NCBI GenBank assembly: GCA_934271275.1
Contig: CAKQRD010000009.1
Location: 1-64,000 of the forward strand
From: an uncultured Clostridia bacterium
GTDB taxonomy: Bacteria > Bacillota > Clostridia > Christensenellales > Borkfalkiaceae
Reading direction: 5' to 3'
Length of the DNA: 64,000 nucleotides
Position numbers and translations under genes: made by a program. Positions 8,047-16,687 of the stretch are shown piece by piece. How positions within the stretch are numbered: position 1 is the stretch's first letter; each line of letters begins with the position of its first letter. A model generated the notes under the pieces. It saw only the letters and a program-made list of their open reading frames with translations, searched no databases and had not been told where the DNA came from.

Positions 8047-9062
8047 CTTATTTCTATGCCTCCGTTCACAATATCGAACGCCACGTTGTTTTCGTTTACG
8101 TCGTACACGTCGTCCGCGTTATAGGTCACGTTTATCGCCTGTTTGCCCGTCGCGGTCGCCGAAACGGTGAAATAGAGCGTGACGAAGGTCCAGTCGCCCT
8201 CTACGTTGGTCGTCCAATTTACCCACGGAATCTGAACTTCTTTCGCGTTTGCGTTAAAAGGCGTTCCCTGACCGCCTATTTCCGCGGTGTTTATGGTATA
8301 ATTAGTTAAGGTCAGCGCGGTTTTATCGAAGGTCACGTTAAGCGATATGGAAGATATGCCCGAATTGTTTTTGACCGCGATTTTTACCGCTACGTTTTCT
8401 TCGCCCGCCGCCGCGGTTACGGTGTCCACGACGAAGGTCGGGTTTGTATAAAGCGGCACGTCGGGAAGGTCTAACACGCTCGTCGCGAGATTTTCGGTAT
8501 TATAGCCGAAATAAAGCTGCGCCGCCGCGCCGTATTCGAGCATTTCCTTTATCACGTTTTTAAGGTTTTGGTCGGTAGTTCCCGCAACGCCCTGCACCTT
8601 GCCGAGCTTTCTCGCCGCATAGGTCGTTACGCCGTACGGAACGGTGTCGCTGTAATAATACGCGCCGTCCTTTACGCAATAGCTTTCCGCGTAAATTACG
8701 TCCGCCATTTCCTTCGCCGCGAATTTATATGTATAAGTCGCAACCTTTTTGGCTATAACCGAATCGTAGCTCCACGCTTCGGTTTTGCCGCGTATTTCGG
8801 CTTTGTCGTCTTTTGCCGCGTTCTCGTAGGTATAAGCTCCGTCCGCGCGGGCTTCCTTCCAGAAAATCATTCCGTACTCGTCGGAATCGAGGTCTATCCC
8901 CTCGTAATACGCGCGGAAATAAACGTGAACGTTATCTTCGAGCGACAAATTGAACGAGGATATGTGCGCGGAAGGCGCGCTTTCCGCCGATACCGAGGTA
9001 AAAGCCGCCGCCCCCGTTACCGCTACCAGAATAGCGGCAAGCATTGCTGTTAGTTTTTTCAT
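8043..9062 (-). CDS. Secreted protein with C-terminal cohesin domain
   Basis: A 339-residue protein with a signal peptide (1-26), an unnamed N-terminal domain (about 30-190, ending with the amphipathic stretch EMLEYGAAAQLYFGYNTENL) and a cohesin-like beta-sandwich (206-339). The cohesin matches the one in the next gene in layout, including an IPWVNW stretch aligned with LIWVNGF. Cohesins bind dockerins, so this protein may carry the dockerin of the downstream MACPF protein or be a partner on the same scaffold. No sortase signal or SLH domain is visible, so how it is held at the surface is unclear. It is the second gene of the operon and is translationally coupled to the MACPF gene by an ATGA overlap. 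Confidence 0.85.
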   Translation of the reverse strand: MKKLTAMLAAILVAVTGAAAFTSVSAESAPSAHISSFNLSLEDNVHVYFRAYYEGIDLDSDEYGMIFWKEARADGAYTYENAAKDDKAEIRGKTEAWSYDSVIAKKVATYTYKFAAKEMADVIYAESYCVKDGAYYYSDTVPYGVTTYAARKLGKVQGVAGTTDQNLKNVIKEMLEYGAAAQLYFGYNTENLATSVLDLPDVPLYTNPTFVVDTVTAAAGEENVAVKIAVKNNSGISSISLNVTFDKTALTLTNYTINTAEIGGQGTPFNANAKEVQIPWVNWTTNVEGDWTFVTLYFTVSATATGKQAINVTYNADDVYDVNENNVAFDIVNGGIEIR

Positions 9063-9087
9063 AGGTTCTTTCTCCTTATTTTGATTT

Positions 9088-9219
9088 TTATTTGTTTCCT
9101 TCGTAATAATCTTCTTCCAGCACGTTCCCCGACAGCGTTATCACGTCCGCCGCGGCTACGATTTTTTGCCCTATTTCGGGCGACTCATACGTTTTTTTGT
9201 TTTCTTTCGTTTTTTCCAT
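9088..9219 (-). CDS. Short peptide, first gene of the MACPF operon
   Basis: A 43-residue peptide starting at 9219; this start is chosen over an upstream in-frame ATG because AAAGGAGAG lies about 6 bases before it. The sequence has a charged N-terminus, then YESPEIGQKI, ADVITLSG and an acidic Tyr-rich end. Peptides of this shape (Y-x-x-P-x-I followed by DVI-x-x-S-G) recur, as far as I remember, as orphan small ORFs near secreted proteins in Clostridia, but I know of no function. A RiPP precursor would be one idea, yet no maturation enzyme is nearby. It ends 25 bases before the cohesin gene and sits right behind the regulated promoter. Confidence 0.65.
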   Translation of the reverse strand: MEKTKENKKTYESPEIGQKIVAAADVITLSGNVLEEDYYEGNK

Positions 9220-9249
9220 CTGCTCTCTCCTTTCTTGTTTTTTTCTTGA

Positions 9250-9327
9250 TAGTTCATAATGTTGGACTATGTTCATTATAGTTCAGTAAGTTGGACTTGT
9301 CAAGCGAATAGTTCAAATAGTTGGTAC
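9250..9327 (-). promoter_or_regulatory. Consensus promoter covered by three direct-repeat operator candidates
   Basis: Minus-strand promoter: TTGACA (9303-9298), 17-base spacer, TATAAT (9280-9275), driving the gene at 9219. Three copies of a direct repeat, TAGTTCA-N4-GTTGG on the plus strand, lie at 9250-9267 (downstream of the -10), 9279-9296 (filling the spacer) and 9309-9327 (upstream of the -35). The divergent gene at 9376 encodes an XRE-type DNA-binding protein and is the obvious candidate to bind them and repress. Confidence 0.8.
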
Positions 9328-9375
9328 AATTAGTTGAAATTTTTTTCGGAAACGGAGGCGACGGGAGCGGTCAAA

Positions 9376-9615
9376 ATGGACATTCTTTCTAAAAGACTTA
9401 ATCAGCTTATCAAAGAAAACGGCATCACGCGCTACCGCGTCGCAAAGGATTTGAAATACAGCAAAACGACGATAATCAACTGGTGCGAAGGGCTTAACGA
9501 GCCGAAAGCCACGCAGATACGGGAGCTTGCGGAATATTTCGACGTGTCCGCCGATTATCTTTTGGGTTTGGAAGATTATTCGGGAGTGAAAACGGGCATT
9601 CATAACGATAAGTAG
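9376..9615 (+). CDS. XRE/Cro-type regulator divergent from the MACPF operon
   Basis: A 79-residue helix-turn-helix protein: YRVAKDLKYSKTTIINWCEG is the HTH, followed by the family-typical ADYLLGLEDYSG. It is a single-domain regulator with no ligand or membrane domain. The start at 9376 is preceded by GGGAGCGG at about 8 bases; a TTG at 9334 would add 14 residues but has no good ribosome binding site. It is transcribed away from the small peptide/cohesin/MACPF operon across an intergenic region holding three direct repeats, so it is probably that operon's repressor and perhaps its own. This is inferred from position. Confidence 0.88.
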   Translation: MDILSKRLNQLIKENGITRYRVAKDLKYSKTTIINWCEGLNEPKATQIRELAEYFDVSADYLLGLEDYSGVKTGIHNDK

Positions 9616-9671
9616 AAGAAGTTTTGTCTTTATTAAATCATTTACTTTTTGCGTAAGGTTTAAAAAAGTAA

Positions 9672-9707
9672 CCCCCGCAGGGGCGGAATATTCCGCCCCT
9701 GCGGGGG
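9672..9707. terminator. GC-rich hairpin terminator between convergent genes
   Basis: Perfect 17-bp stem (CCCCCGCAGGGGCGGAA and complement). The T-run lies on the minus-strand side, so it mainly serves the lipoprotein gene at 9887, but it also closes the XRE transcript. The stretch 9710-9886 holds no gene that I can support. Confidence 0.82.
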
Positions 9708-9886
9708 CATTCTTTACTCAATTTTTTATTTTTCAATATAAAGCTTTTTTATTCAATTCGGAGCTTTTTATTTATTATTGTTTATGCCGAACGGGAAGAC
9801 GTAAAACCATCAACCTGCCCGCTCGTCGCAAGGCACGTCTCGTATTTCGCTGCGTTTAGTACGTCGCGCCGCTCTTACTGCCGGGC

Positions 9887-11812
9887 TTAATAAGGTCCTA
9901 TCCAGTATTCGGTAAGGCAAGCGTAAAGCACGAGTTTGCCGTCTTCAAGCACCGCCTTGGAAAGGTCGAAAACGGTCTTTTCCGAGCAATAAACGTAGCC
10001 TTCGGTCGTTTTATATACCCAGCCGCAATTTTCTTGGTCGATCGCGGGGAGTTTGCCCGCGAAGCTTTCGCCGTTTCTCACAGTCTTTTCGGGAGCGGTC
10101 GTTTTGCCGTCTACCGTGAGCGGTTTTCCGTATTCCTTAAAATCTATGAACGTGCCTTTGTTGTTACTTTGATATTCTCTCTGAATCGTATCTGTAAGGT
10201 TATACGCAATTGTGACGTCTTCATATACCTGCCGATACACGGCTTTCGCGTAAAGTCTGACCGCCGAACCGTCCGCTTCGAGCATTTCCGCAGTCAGAAC
10301 GCTCGCGGAATTCAACTTCGCTTCCTGCCCGTTTACGAGAACTACCCAGCCTTCCGCAACGTAGCCCTCCGTCGTCGGCACGAATGTGAACAATTTATCC
10401 GCAAAGCTCTCGCCCATCGCGATTATTCCGTCCTCTAACGCGGTTGCTCCGTTCACCGCGGAAGCAACCCCGCCGTAGTTCAGCTCGTACTTAACGTCGT
10501 ATTTATATCTTTCCGCTTTGGCGTAAAGTCTCACGGTTTCGCCGTCTTCGCCGAGAAGCTCCACGGAAAACGCGGTCGCCGCGGTTATTTCCGTTTCGTT
10601 ACCGTTCACTATCGTAACCCATTTCGTCGCTTTATAATGCGCGTCGGTCGGCACGAACGTGAACAGTTTGCCCTCAAACGTGCCGTCTATGGCTATCACG
10701 TCGTTTTCCACCGTATCGTGACCGTTTACCGTAGAAGTTATTCCGTCATACTCTAAAACGTACTCTATCGCGTACGCGTATCTGACTACTTTTGCGACGA
10801 GCGTTATGGTTTCGCCGTCTTCGCCGAGAAGCGTTTCGTCCGCAATCGTACCCGCGGTAATTCTTATTTCGCCCTCTGCCGTGATAACCACCCAGCCGTC
10901 GAATCTATAAAGCGGGTTTTCGGAAACGGCTTCGGGAAGAAGTCCGTTAAACGCTTCGCCGTCCTTGATTTCCGCGTCGAGAACGTCCGCCGCGTTTTCT
11001 ACCGTTGAACGCTGTCCATTATAAACGAGTTCGTATTTAACGACGAACGTTTCGGCTTCCGGCGGAACTTCTTTCTGCCATTTTGCAACGAAGATCTTAT
11101 CGCCCTTGCTTCCCGCAGGAATTTTATCGACGAAAGTCGTGCCGGAAGTAGCCGCGTCTATCCACCCGAGGAAGATATATCCCTCTTTTGTCGGAGCTTT
11201 AAGCTCTATATCCGCCGAGTCGCTCTCGTAACTATCGGGGTTATCGGGATGATTTACGCCGCCGTCTAATTCGTAGGTTATAGAGAACGAAGCCTTTTCC
11301 CAAATCGCGACGAAAACCTTATCTCCCGTGCTTCCCGCAGTAATTTCGATGACGAAATCGCCGCCTACCGCGTTCTTATCACGCCAGCCGAGGAACTTAT
11401 AGCCCTCGCGCGTGGGAGAAGCAAGCGTTATCGTCTCGCCCTTCGAGCTGTAACTATCGGGGTTATCGTGGTGATTCACGCCGCCCGCCAAGTCGTAAGT
11501 TATGGAAAAAACTATCTGCCGCCAATTCGCGAAAAAGGTTTTATTCCCTACCTGATTTTTGATTTCCGTCCATTCCTTGCCATTCGCGTCCGTCCAGCAG
11601 ACGAATTCGTAATTTTCTTTTACGGGAACGGGAAGGGTAAACGCGTCTTCCGCGCTGTAAGAAGTTCTGTATTCCCCCTCGATTCTGCCGCCGTCCAAAT
11701 TATACGTCACGGAATAAACCGTAGGTTCTTGCGTTACCGGAGGCTTGCACCCCGCAAAAACGCAAGCGCACGCCAAAAGCGACAAAACGAAAACGGTTAA
11801 AATTTTCTTCAT
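9887..11812 (-). CDS. Lipoprotein with InlB-type B-repeats
   Basis: A 641-residue surface lipoprotein. The start at 11812 is set by GAGGAG just upstream; an earlier in-frame start adds a charged extension in front of the signal peptide and is rejected. The lipobox is VFAGC (Cys22). Three classic B-repeats (Listeria/Bacteroides type) follow at about 32-97, 102-171 and 176-245, with GYxFLGW cores. Then come three longer variant repeats (about 255-340, 345-430 and 435-520), each with a xDGETxxLxAK ending, and a C-terminal segment without repeat character. B-repeats are rigid spacers or adhesive stalks, so this is probably a cell-surface adhesin or scaffold; the ligand is unknown. It has its own consensus promoter and terminators on both sides. 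Confidence 0.85.
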   Translation of the reverse strand: MKKILTVFVLSLLACACVFAGCKPPVTQEPTVYSVTYNLDGGRIEGEYRTSYSAEDAFTLPVPVKENYEFVCWTDANGKEWTEIKNQVGNKTFFANWRQIVFSITYDLAGGVNHHDNPDSYSSKGETITLASPTREGYKFLGWRDKNAVGGDFVIEITAGSTGDKVFVAIWEKASFSITYELDGGVNHPDNPDSYESDSADIELKAPTKEGYIFLGWIDAATSGTTFVDKIPAGSKGDKIFVAKWQKEVPPEAETFVVKYELVYNGQRSTVENAADVLDAEIKDGEAFNGLLPEAVSENPLYRFDGWVVITAEGEIRITAGTIADETLLGEDGETITLVAKVVRYAYAIEYVLEYDGITSTVNGHDTVENDVIAIDGTFEGKLFTFVPTDAHYKATKWVTIVNGNETEITAATAFSVELLGEDGETVRLYAKAERYKYDVKYELNYGGVASAVNGATALEDGIIAMGESFADKLFTFVPTTEGYVAEGWVVLVNGQEAKLNSASVLTAEMLEADGSAVRLYAKAVYRQVYEDVTIAYNLTDTIQREYQSNNKGTFIDFKEYGKPLTVDGKTTAPEKTVRNGESFAGKLPAIDQENCGWVYKTTEGYVYCSEKTVFDLSKAVLEDGKLVLYACLTEYWIGPY

Positions 11813-11898
11813 ATTTCTCCTCTTATCTTTATCGTTTTTTAGTTTGGGCAATATTTTGTATTACTAAACCGCTTTTGTAATTTATATTGCCGAAAGCT

Positions 11899-11927
11899 AT
11901 TGTACAATATCCGACCGCATTTGTCAA
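11899..11927 (-). promoter_or_regulatory. Promoter of the B-repeat lipoprotein
   Basis: On the minus strand TTGACA (11927-11922), 17-base spacer, TACAAT (11904-11899). The leader to the start codon at 11812 is about 80 bases. Confidence 0.75.
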
Positions 11928-11947
11928 CCTAAACGCGAAAAAACCGC

Positions 11948-11970
11948 GCGAACGCGGTTTTTTTAACAAG
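11948..11970. terminator. Bidirectional hairpin terminator
   Basis: AAACCGCG and its complement around a short loop, with T-runs on both strands. On the minus strand it closes the gene at 12030. Confidence 0.8.
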
Positions 11971-12029
11971 TTTTTATTTGTTTTTTAATCTCGTGCCTAT
12001 AATCGGGCGACGTATTAACGTATTTATAA

Positions 12030-13067
12030 TCACGCCCCGTATTTGGACATTATTTTAAGAAGCGAGGAAAGCCCGTCGTTTATGCGGTCTTTGAGGTCGG
12101 GCGAATTGCCGCCCCTTTCCGCTTCCGAAAGATTCGCTTCCAGATCGTGAATCTGTCTTCTGTCGCTTTCTTTAAGTCCGAAATAGTCGAGTCTTGCTAT
12201 AACGTTTTTGACGTGCGAATAATCGAGGTCTCCCGAACCGCCCGCGCTTCCCGCGCCGCTTCCGTAATTTCCCGAATACCCGTTTTCCGCAAAGGTCCCG
12301 GCTCTGCCGCCTGTTCCGCAAGGTCTTTCGGCTTCTCCTGCCGAAGGTATTTCCGCAAGCGGCAAATCGTCCGAGACACGCGCGGAAGGCGAAGAGCTTT
12401 CTTCGTAATACTCGAACGGCGCGGGCTTTTCTTCCCTTATATCCCGTGGCGACTGCTCCGTGCAAAAGCTCTGAACGCCGCGTACCTCACGCATGTCGCG
12501 TATATCGCGGGCTTCGCGCGGCTCGCAAACGGGGCGAACAGCTCCCGTCGAACCCGATACGCCCGCCGAACCCGACAACCCTGCCGAACCGACGTACGGC
12601 GATCCTTCGTTTCTTTTAACTTCTGCCGCTTCGCAGCGGAAAGCGGGTTTAACCTCGGCGTTCCCGAAATTCCCCTGTGCGCGGGAAAGCTCTCTCGCCT
12701 CTCTCACCTTTTCGTCTATATATCTTGCGAGTTCGCGTTGTTCTCTGGTTGCCTTTGCCGCCCGCTTATCCTTTCTGACGGGCAGAAGAAACAGCACCAA
12801 AGAATAGAACAGGTACAAAAACGCAGAAGAGAAGAACAATTCGCCGCGTATGCCGTTCAGTCCGTACAACGCGCCGACGAACCCTGCGAGAAGCGCGCAA
12901 ATCGCATAAAAATTACCGCGTTTTTTGCCGTCGAAGCCGCGTTTAAATATGGCGAGAATGTCGTAAGTCAAAAACGCCGCCGTTGCGAGCGCGGCGCATA
13001 TTATCACCGAAAGCCCGCCGAACTTTTCCGCAAAACCCGTTAAAAACGATAAAATATTTTTCAACAT
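12030..13067 (-). CDS. Membrane protein with low-complexity linker and conserved C-terminal domain
   Basis: A 345-residue protein of unknown function. The first 100 residues hold three hydrophobic segments (about 16-36, 52-70 and 77-95). A long, probably disordered middle (about 105-275) is rich in Arg/Glu and Gly/Ser, with a short repeated GSAG/GSTG motif. The last ~65 residues form a compact charged domain (DYSHVKNVIARLDYFGL ... INDGLSSLLKIMSKYGA). That C-terminus looks like a conserved module in this bacterial group, but I cannot name it. The gene is downstream of addA in the same direction. A hairpin in its 5' leader covers the probable ribosome binding site (see 13068-13125). Confidence 0.75.
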   Translation of the reverse strand: MLKNILSFLTGFAEKFGGLSVIICAALATAAFLTYDILAIFKRGFDGKKRGNFYAICALLAGFVGALYGLNGIRGELFFSSAFLYLFYSLVLFLLPVRKDKRAAKATREQRELARYIDEKVREARELSRAQGNFGNAEVKPAFRCEAAEVKRNEGSPYVGSAGLSGSAGVSGSTGAVRPVCEPREARDIRDMREVRGVQSFCTEQSPRDIREEKPAPFEYYEESSSPSARVSDDLPLAEIPSAGEAERPCGTGGRAGTFAENGYSGNYGSGAGSAGGSGDLDYSHVKNVIARLDYFGLKESDRRQIHDLEANLSEAERGGNSPDLKDRINDGLSSLLKIMSKYGA

Positions 13068-13125
13068 AAAAACACCTCTTTGTCCGATGATACCCTTTCG
13101 GATATGTCGAATAAGAGGCGTTTTT
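13068..13125 (-). promoter_or_regulatory. Hairpin leader that can mask a ribosome binding site
   Basis: Directly before the ATG at 13067, a 13-bp stem pairs 13068-13080 with 13113-13125 (one G-T wobble) around a loop that holds a smaller TCCG/CGGA hairpin. The arm next to the start codon contains AGAGGTG, the only plausible ribosome binding site, so folding would block translation. It could also end the addA transcript. Confidence 0.55.
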
Positions 13126-13294
13126 CAATTTTTTGGGGGAATAAAACGGAAAGCTACCAAAACCCGAACGTTTGCCACAGTTTTTGCCGCGAGGCAAAGT
13201 CTGGGGCGAAAATTTTTTCCGCGAATTTTTCCGAACGACACAATCGGCGGCAACGGTTTTCCGTGTACCCTCCGAGGGGCGGAGGCGGGAAAAA

Positions 13295-16200
13295 CTAAAA
13301 TTCTATTTCGTACCCCTCGAAAACGTTTACGAGAATTTTTTTCTCAACTTTCAAGCCGAGAACCTTTTCGGTCGCGTAAGCGTAGAGGTCGAGTTGCTTT
13401 TTATACCGCGTTTTAAGCGTTTCCCTGCCCTTTTCGGAATATTTGTAATCGGCGATAACCGCTTTTCCGTCCTTTATCGCGAGAAGGTCTATAACGCCCT
13501 GCAAAAGTACGTTTTCTTCGCTATCGGTATCGAAAATCATCTTTGCGGGAACGTTTACCGTGAACGGCTGTTCGCGATAAAGTGTATACCCCGATAGCTT
13601 TTTAAGCGTTTCGCACTTCGCGGCGCGTTCTATCCTCGAAAGGTCTACCGTTTTAAGGGCTTCTTCGTCCAAAAGCCCTTTTTCGGCGGCGATTTTCACC
13701 TGCCCCGCAAAATCGGGATTACCGAAATCGTAAAGCTCTAAAATTCTGTGCGCAAGCACGCCCTTTTTATCGTCCGTCTCTCCGAGATAAACGCGCTTTT
13801 CCGTAAATTTATCCGTTGATTTTTCCGTTGACTTTTCCGTCCCGAAGGAAAAGCTTCTTTCGGCAATCTCCGTGACGGTGCTTTTCAGCGGCAATTCGGT
13901 CGCCGAAGCGAAAGGATAGCGATAAGAAAACGCTTTTTTCATCTCTTCCGTAAGCGTTTCGTCCGCCTTTCCTACTAAAACCTTTCTTCTTTCCGCGGTA
14001 AGGTCGGTATAAACGAAATCTTCTTCTTTCCATTCGGTGACGGGCAAAGACTTCGGGATATAATCGAGAAACTTATCCGCGCCGCGGAACTCTTCTCTTC
14101 TTTTATCCTCTTTTCCCTCGAAGGTAAGGTGCAGAGAATACTGCGCGCGAGTTGCCGCAACGTAGAACAGCCGCAGTTCCTCTTTAACTCGGTTTTCGCG
14201 CATTCTTTCCCTGAACAAGCCGCGAAGCGGCGTTTCGTAAACCACTCTTTTTTCATCGTCGAAACACCTCGTCGCAAGCCCGAGAGTTCTGTCCGTGAGA
14301 ATTTCTTCCCGTTCCTCTTCGTTGTTCGCGCGCCGCTCCAACCCGCAGACGATGCACACGGGAAATTCCAGACCTTTGCTCGCGTGAATGGTCATAACGC
14401 GCACGGCGTTTTCCTCTCCGCCCGAAGGCACTTTGAATATCTCCTCCGCGTTTTCGGTTTTACCTATAAATTCCTTGACGGTGTAGTTTTTGCCGCCGTA
14501 AGTCGCCGCCGCCACGAACCCGTGCAGTCTTTTTACCTTTTCTTCGCCCGAATCCGAAGCGAGCAGGTAGTTTTCGTACCCGCAGTCCTCTATAATCTTT
14601 TCCAGCGTGCCGCCCGCGCCGAGAAAGTCCGAAAGAAAACGCATTTTATCTATATATTCTATAAATGCGCATACTTTGCTTTTAAGCGCGCCCGCGCCGC
14701 CGTGTTCAGCAAAGTATAAAAACGCGCCCGTAAAGCCGTTTTTCCTGCCGTCCTTTCCCGTATCGTCGGAATAGAAAATCGAAATTTCGGCAAGCTCCTC
14801 TTCGGTAAAGCCGCCTATCGGCGACAAAAGCGCGGATATAAGCGGCACGTCGGAATAGAAGCAATCGACGAGCTTTAAAACGTTTATAAGCGTGGCTGTT
14901 TCCTGATAATCGCACACGTTTTCCTTTACTTCGGAAGCGACGGGAACACCTCTTCTGATAAGCCCCGTAACCAGCCCCGTGACGTAGGAATTGCTCTTGT
15001 TGCGCGTGAGTATCGCTATATCCGAATAGCCGATTTTACGCGATTTTCCTTCTTTTACGTCGTAAAACTCGCGCTTTAATTCCTTTCGTATTATCTCGGT
15101 AACGAGCGCGGAAATAAGCGGCGAATCCTCTTTTTCCGAAGAAGACGCGTCCTTTTCTATATCGTATACGCGCGGCTCTTCCTTTTCCGTCCTGCGCTTT
15201 TTCTCGTTTATCAGAAGGTGCAGCTCGGCTCTGCCCGTTTCCTCTTCGGGGAATACCCCGCCCGAAATCAGCATAGAATCGCCCGCGTAGTCCGTTCCGG
15301 AGCTTTCTTTGGTCATCGAGTAAGAAAAAATCGCGTTTACTGCGTTTATGACCTCCGCCGCCGAACGGAAATTGTGATTTAATAGAACGGTTTTTTCGCC
15401 GCGAGCCTTCATCGCTTCGAGCTTTCCGCCGAAAATTTCGGGGCGGCAACCGCGGAAGCCGTATATGCTTTGCTTAACGTCTCCCACCATAAACAAATTG
15501 TTATCGGAGACTGCGGAAATAATGCTTTCCTGCACGCCGTTCACGTCCTGATACTCGTCCACGAAAACGTATTTATACTTTTCTCTTACCGCTTTTTTCA
15601 CCCGTTCGTCGCGAAGAGCCTTCAAGACGAAATGTTCGAGGTCGGAAAAGTCGAGAAGGTTTTCTTCCCGCTTTTTTTCGGCGTATCTTTCTCTCACCGC
15701 GAGCGCGGTTTCCACGAGCGCGCGGACGTGCCGAGCCGATTTTTCGCTTCGCTCCGCGTCAGTTTTTTCGTCCGCAAGATGCTTTGCGGCGCGCTTTACC
15801 ACGCCCTTATAAAACGCGTCTCTCGCGGAAACGACAAGCTCCTTGGCTTTTTGCTCTTCTACGGAAAGCTTCGTGCCGAAATACGCCTTAACCTCCACGT
15901 TCTCCGCCGCCGCGTAAGCGTAAATATCCCCGCTTTTCGCGCGCGAAATCTCGTTTATCAAAAGCTCCGCGAACTTCGCGCCCTTTTCATTGCCCGCATT
16001 CTTGAACAAATACTGCGCGTCCTCCGCGTCGGAGAGTGCCGAAAGCGCGTCTTTATCGAGATACTTTTTATATTCCGCAAGGGTTTTATAAAAGCCGTCT
16101 TTTTCGCAAAGCGCATAAGATCTCCGCAAAAATTCCTCGGGATCCGCTTCCGAATCCGCAAAATTCAGAACGGACAAAATATTTTCTTTAAGCGTTTTAT

Positions 16201-16687
16201 CCGAACGCTTTTTTCTGTACCTTGCGGTGAGATTCAGAAAATCCTCGTCTTTTTTTTCGTACAACTCGCGGAAAATTTCGTCCGCGCTTTCTTTTTTAAG
16301 CTCGCCCGCGTCGTCCTCGTCCGCGATTTTGAAATCGGGCGAAACGTCAGCCGCAAAAAAATATCTGCGAAGAAGCGCGGCGCAGAACGAATGCAGTGTG
16401 CAAACGTCTGCGGAAGCGACTTCCGTCAGCTCCTCCGCGAGCGCGGTTTCCCCCTCGTTAATCTTTTTCACTAGCGCTTTTTTAAGTTTTTCCTTCATTT
16501 CAGCCGCGGCGGCTTCGGTAAAAGTGACCGCGAGAATTTGGTTTACGCTCGCTTTTTTCTCCGAAACGAGACGGATAAGCCGTTCTATCATAACGAAGGT
16601 TTTTCCGCTCCCCGCCGAAGCCGAGACGAGAAGATTTCCGTCGTTATGAAAAACCGCTTCCCTTTGTTCCTTTTTAAGCTCCGTCAT
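13295..16687 (-). CDS. addA: ATP-dependent helicase/nuclease subunit A
   Basis: A 1,130-residue AddA, the 3'-5' UvrD-type helicase and nuclease of the AddAB complex, which resects double-strand breaks for RecA (the Firmicute counterpart of RecBCD). Helicase motifs are clear: ASAGSGKT (23-30), VDEYQDVN (motif II), MTIHASKGLEFP and VAATRA (motif VI). The C-terminal RecB-family nuclease shows LQGVIDLL and VIADYKYS with the catalytic Asp/Lys pair. A length of about 1,130 is at the short end for AddA. It starts one base into the stop codon of addB (TAATG), so the subunits are translationally coupled. Confidence 0.96.
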   Translation of the reverse strand: MTELKKEQREAVFHNDGNLLVSASAGSGKTFVMIERLIRLVSEKKASVNQILAVTFTEAAAAEMKEKLKKALVKKINEGETALAEELTEVASADVCTLHSFCAALLRRYFFAADVSPDFKIADEDDAGELKKESADEIFRELYEKKDEDFLNLTARYRKKRSDKTLKENILSVLNFADSEADPEEFLRRSYALCEKDGFYKTLAEYKKYLDKDALSALSDAEDAQYLFKNAGNEKGAKFAELLINEISRAKSGDIYAYAAAENVEVKAYFGTKLSVEEQKAKELVVSARDAFYKGVVKRAAKHLADEKTDAERSEKSARHVRALVETALAVRERYAEKKREENLLDFSDLEHFVLKALRDERVKKAVREKYKYVFVDEYQDVNGVQESIISAVSDNNLFMVGDVKQSIYGFRGCRPEIFGGKLEAMKARGEKTVLLNHNFRSAAEVINAVNAIFSYSMTKESSGTDYAGDSMLISGGVFPEEETGRAELHLLINEKKRRTEKEEPRVYDIEKDASSSEKEDSPLISALVTEIIRKELKREFYDVKEGKSRKIGYSDIAILTRNKSNSYVTGLVTGLIRRGVPVASEVKENVCDYQETATLINVLKLVDCFYSDVPLISALLSPIGGFTEEELAEISIFYSDDTGKDGRKNGFTGAFLYFAEHGGAGALKSKVCAFIEYIDKMRFLSDFLGAGGTLEKIIEDCGYENYLLASDSGEEKVKRLHGFVAAATYGGKNYTVKEFIGKTENAEEIFKVPSGGEENAVRVMTIHASKGLEFPVCIVCGLERRANNEEEREEILTDRTLGLATRCFDDEKRVVYETPLRGLFRERMRENRVKEELRLFYVAATRAQYSLHLTFEGKEDKRREEFRGADKFLDYIPKSLPVTEWKEEDFVYTDLTAERRKVLVGKADETLTEEMKKAFSYRYPFASATELPLKSTVTEIAERSFSFGTEKSTEKSTDKFTEKRVYLGETDDKKGVLAHRILELYDFGNPDFAGQVKIAAEKGLLDEEALKTVDLSRIERAAKCETLKKLSGYTLYREQPFTVNVPAKMIFDTDSEENVLLQGVIDLLAIKDGKAVIADYKYSEKGRETLKTRYKKQLDLYAYATEKVLGLKVEKKILVNVFEGYEIEF

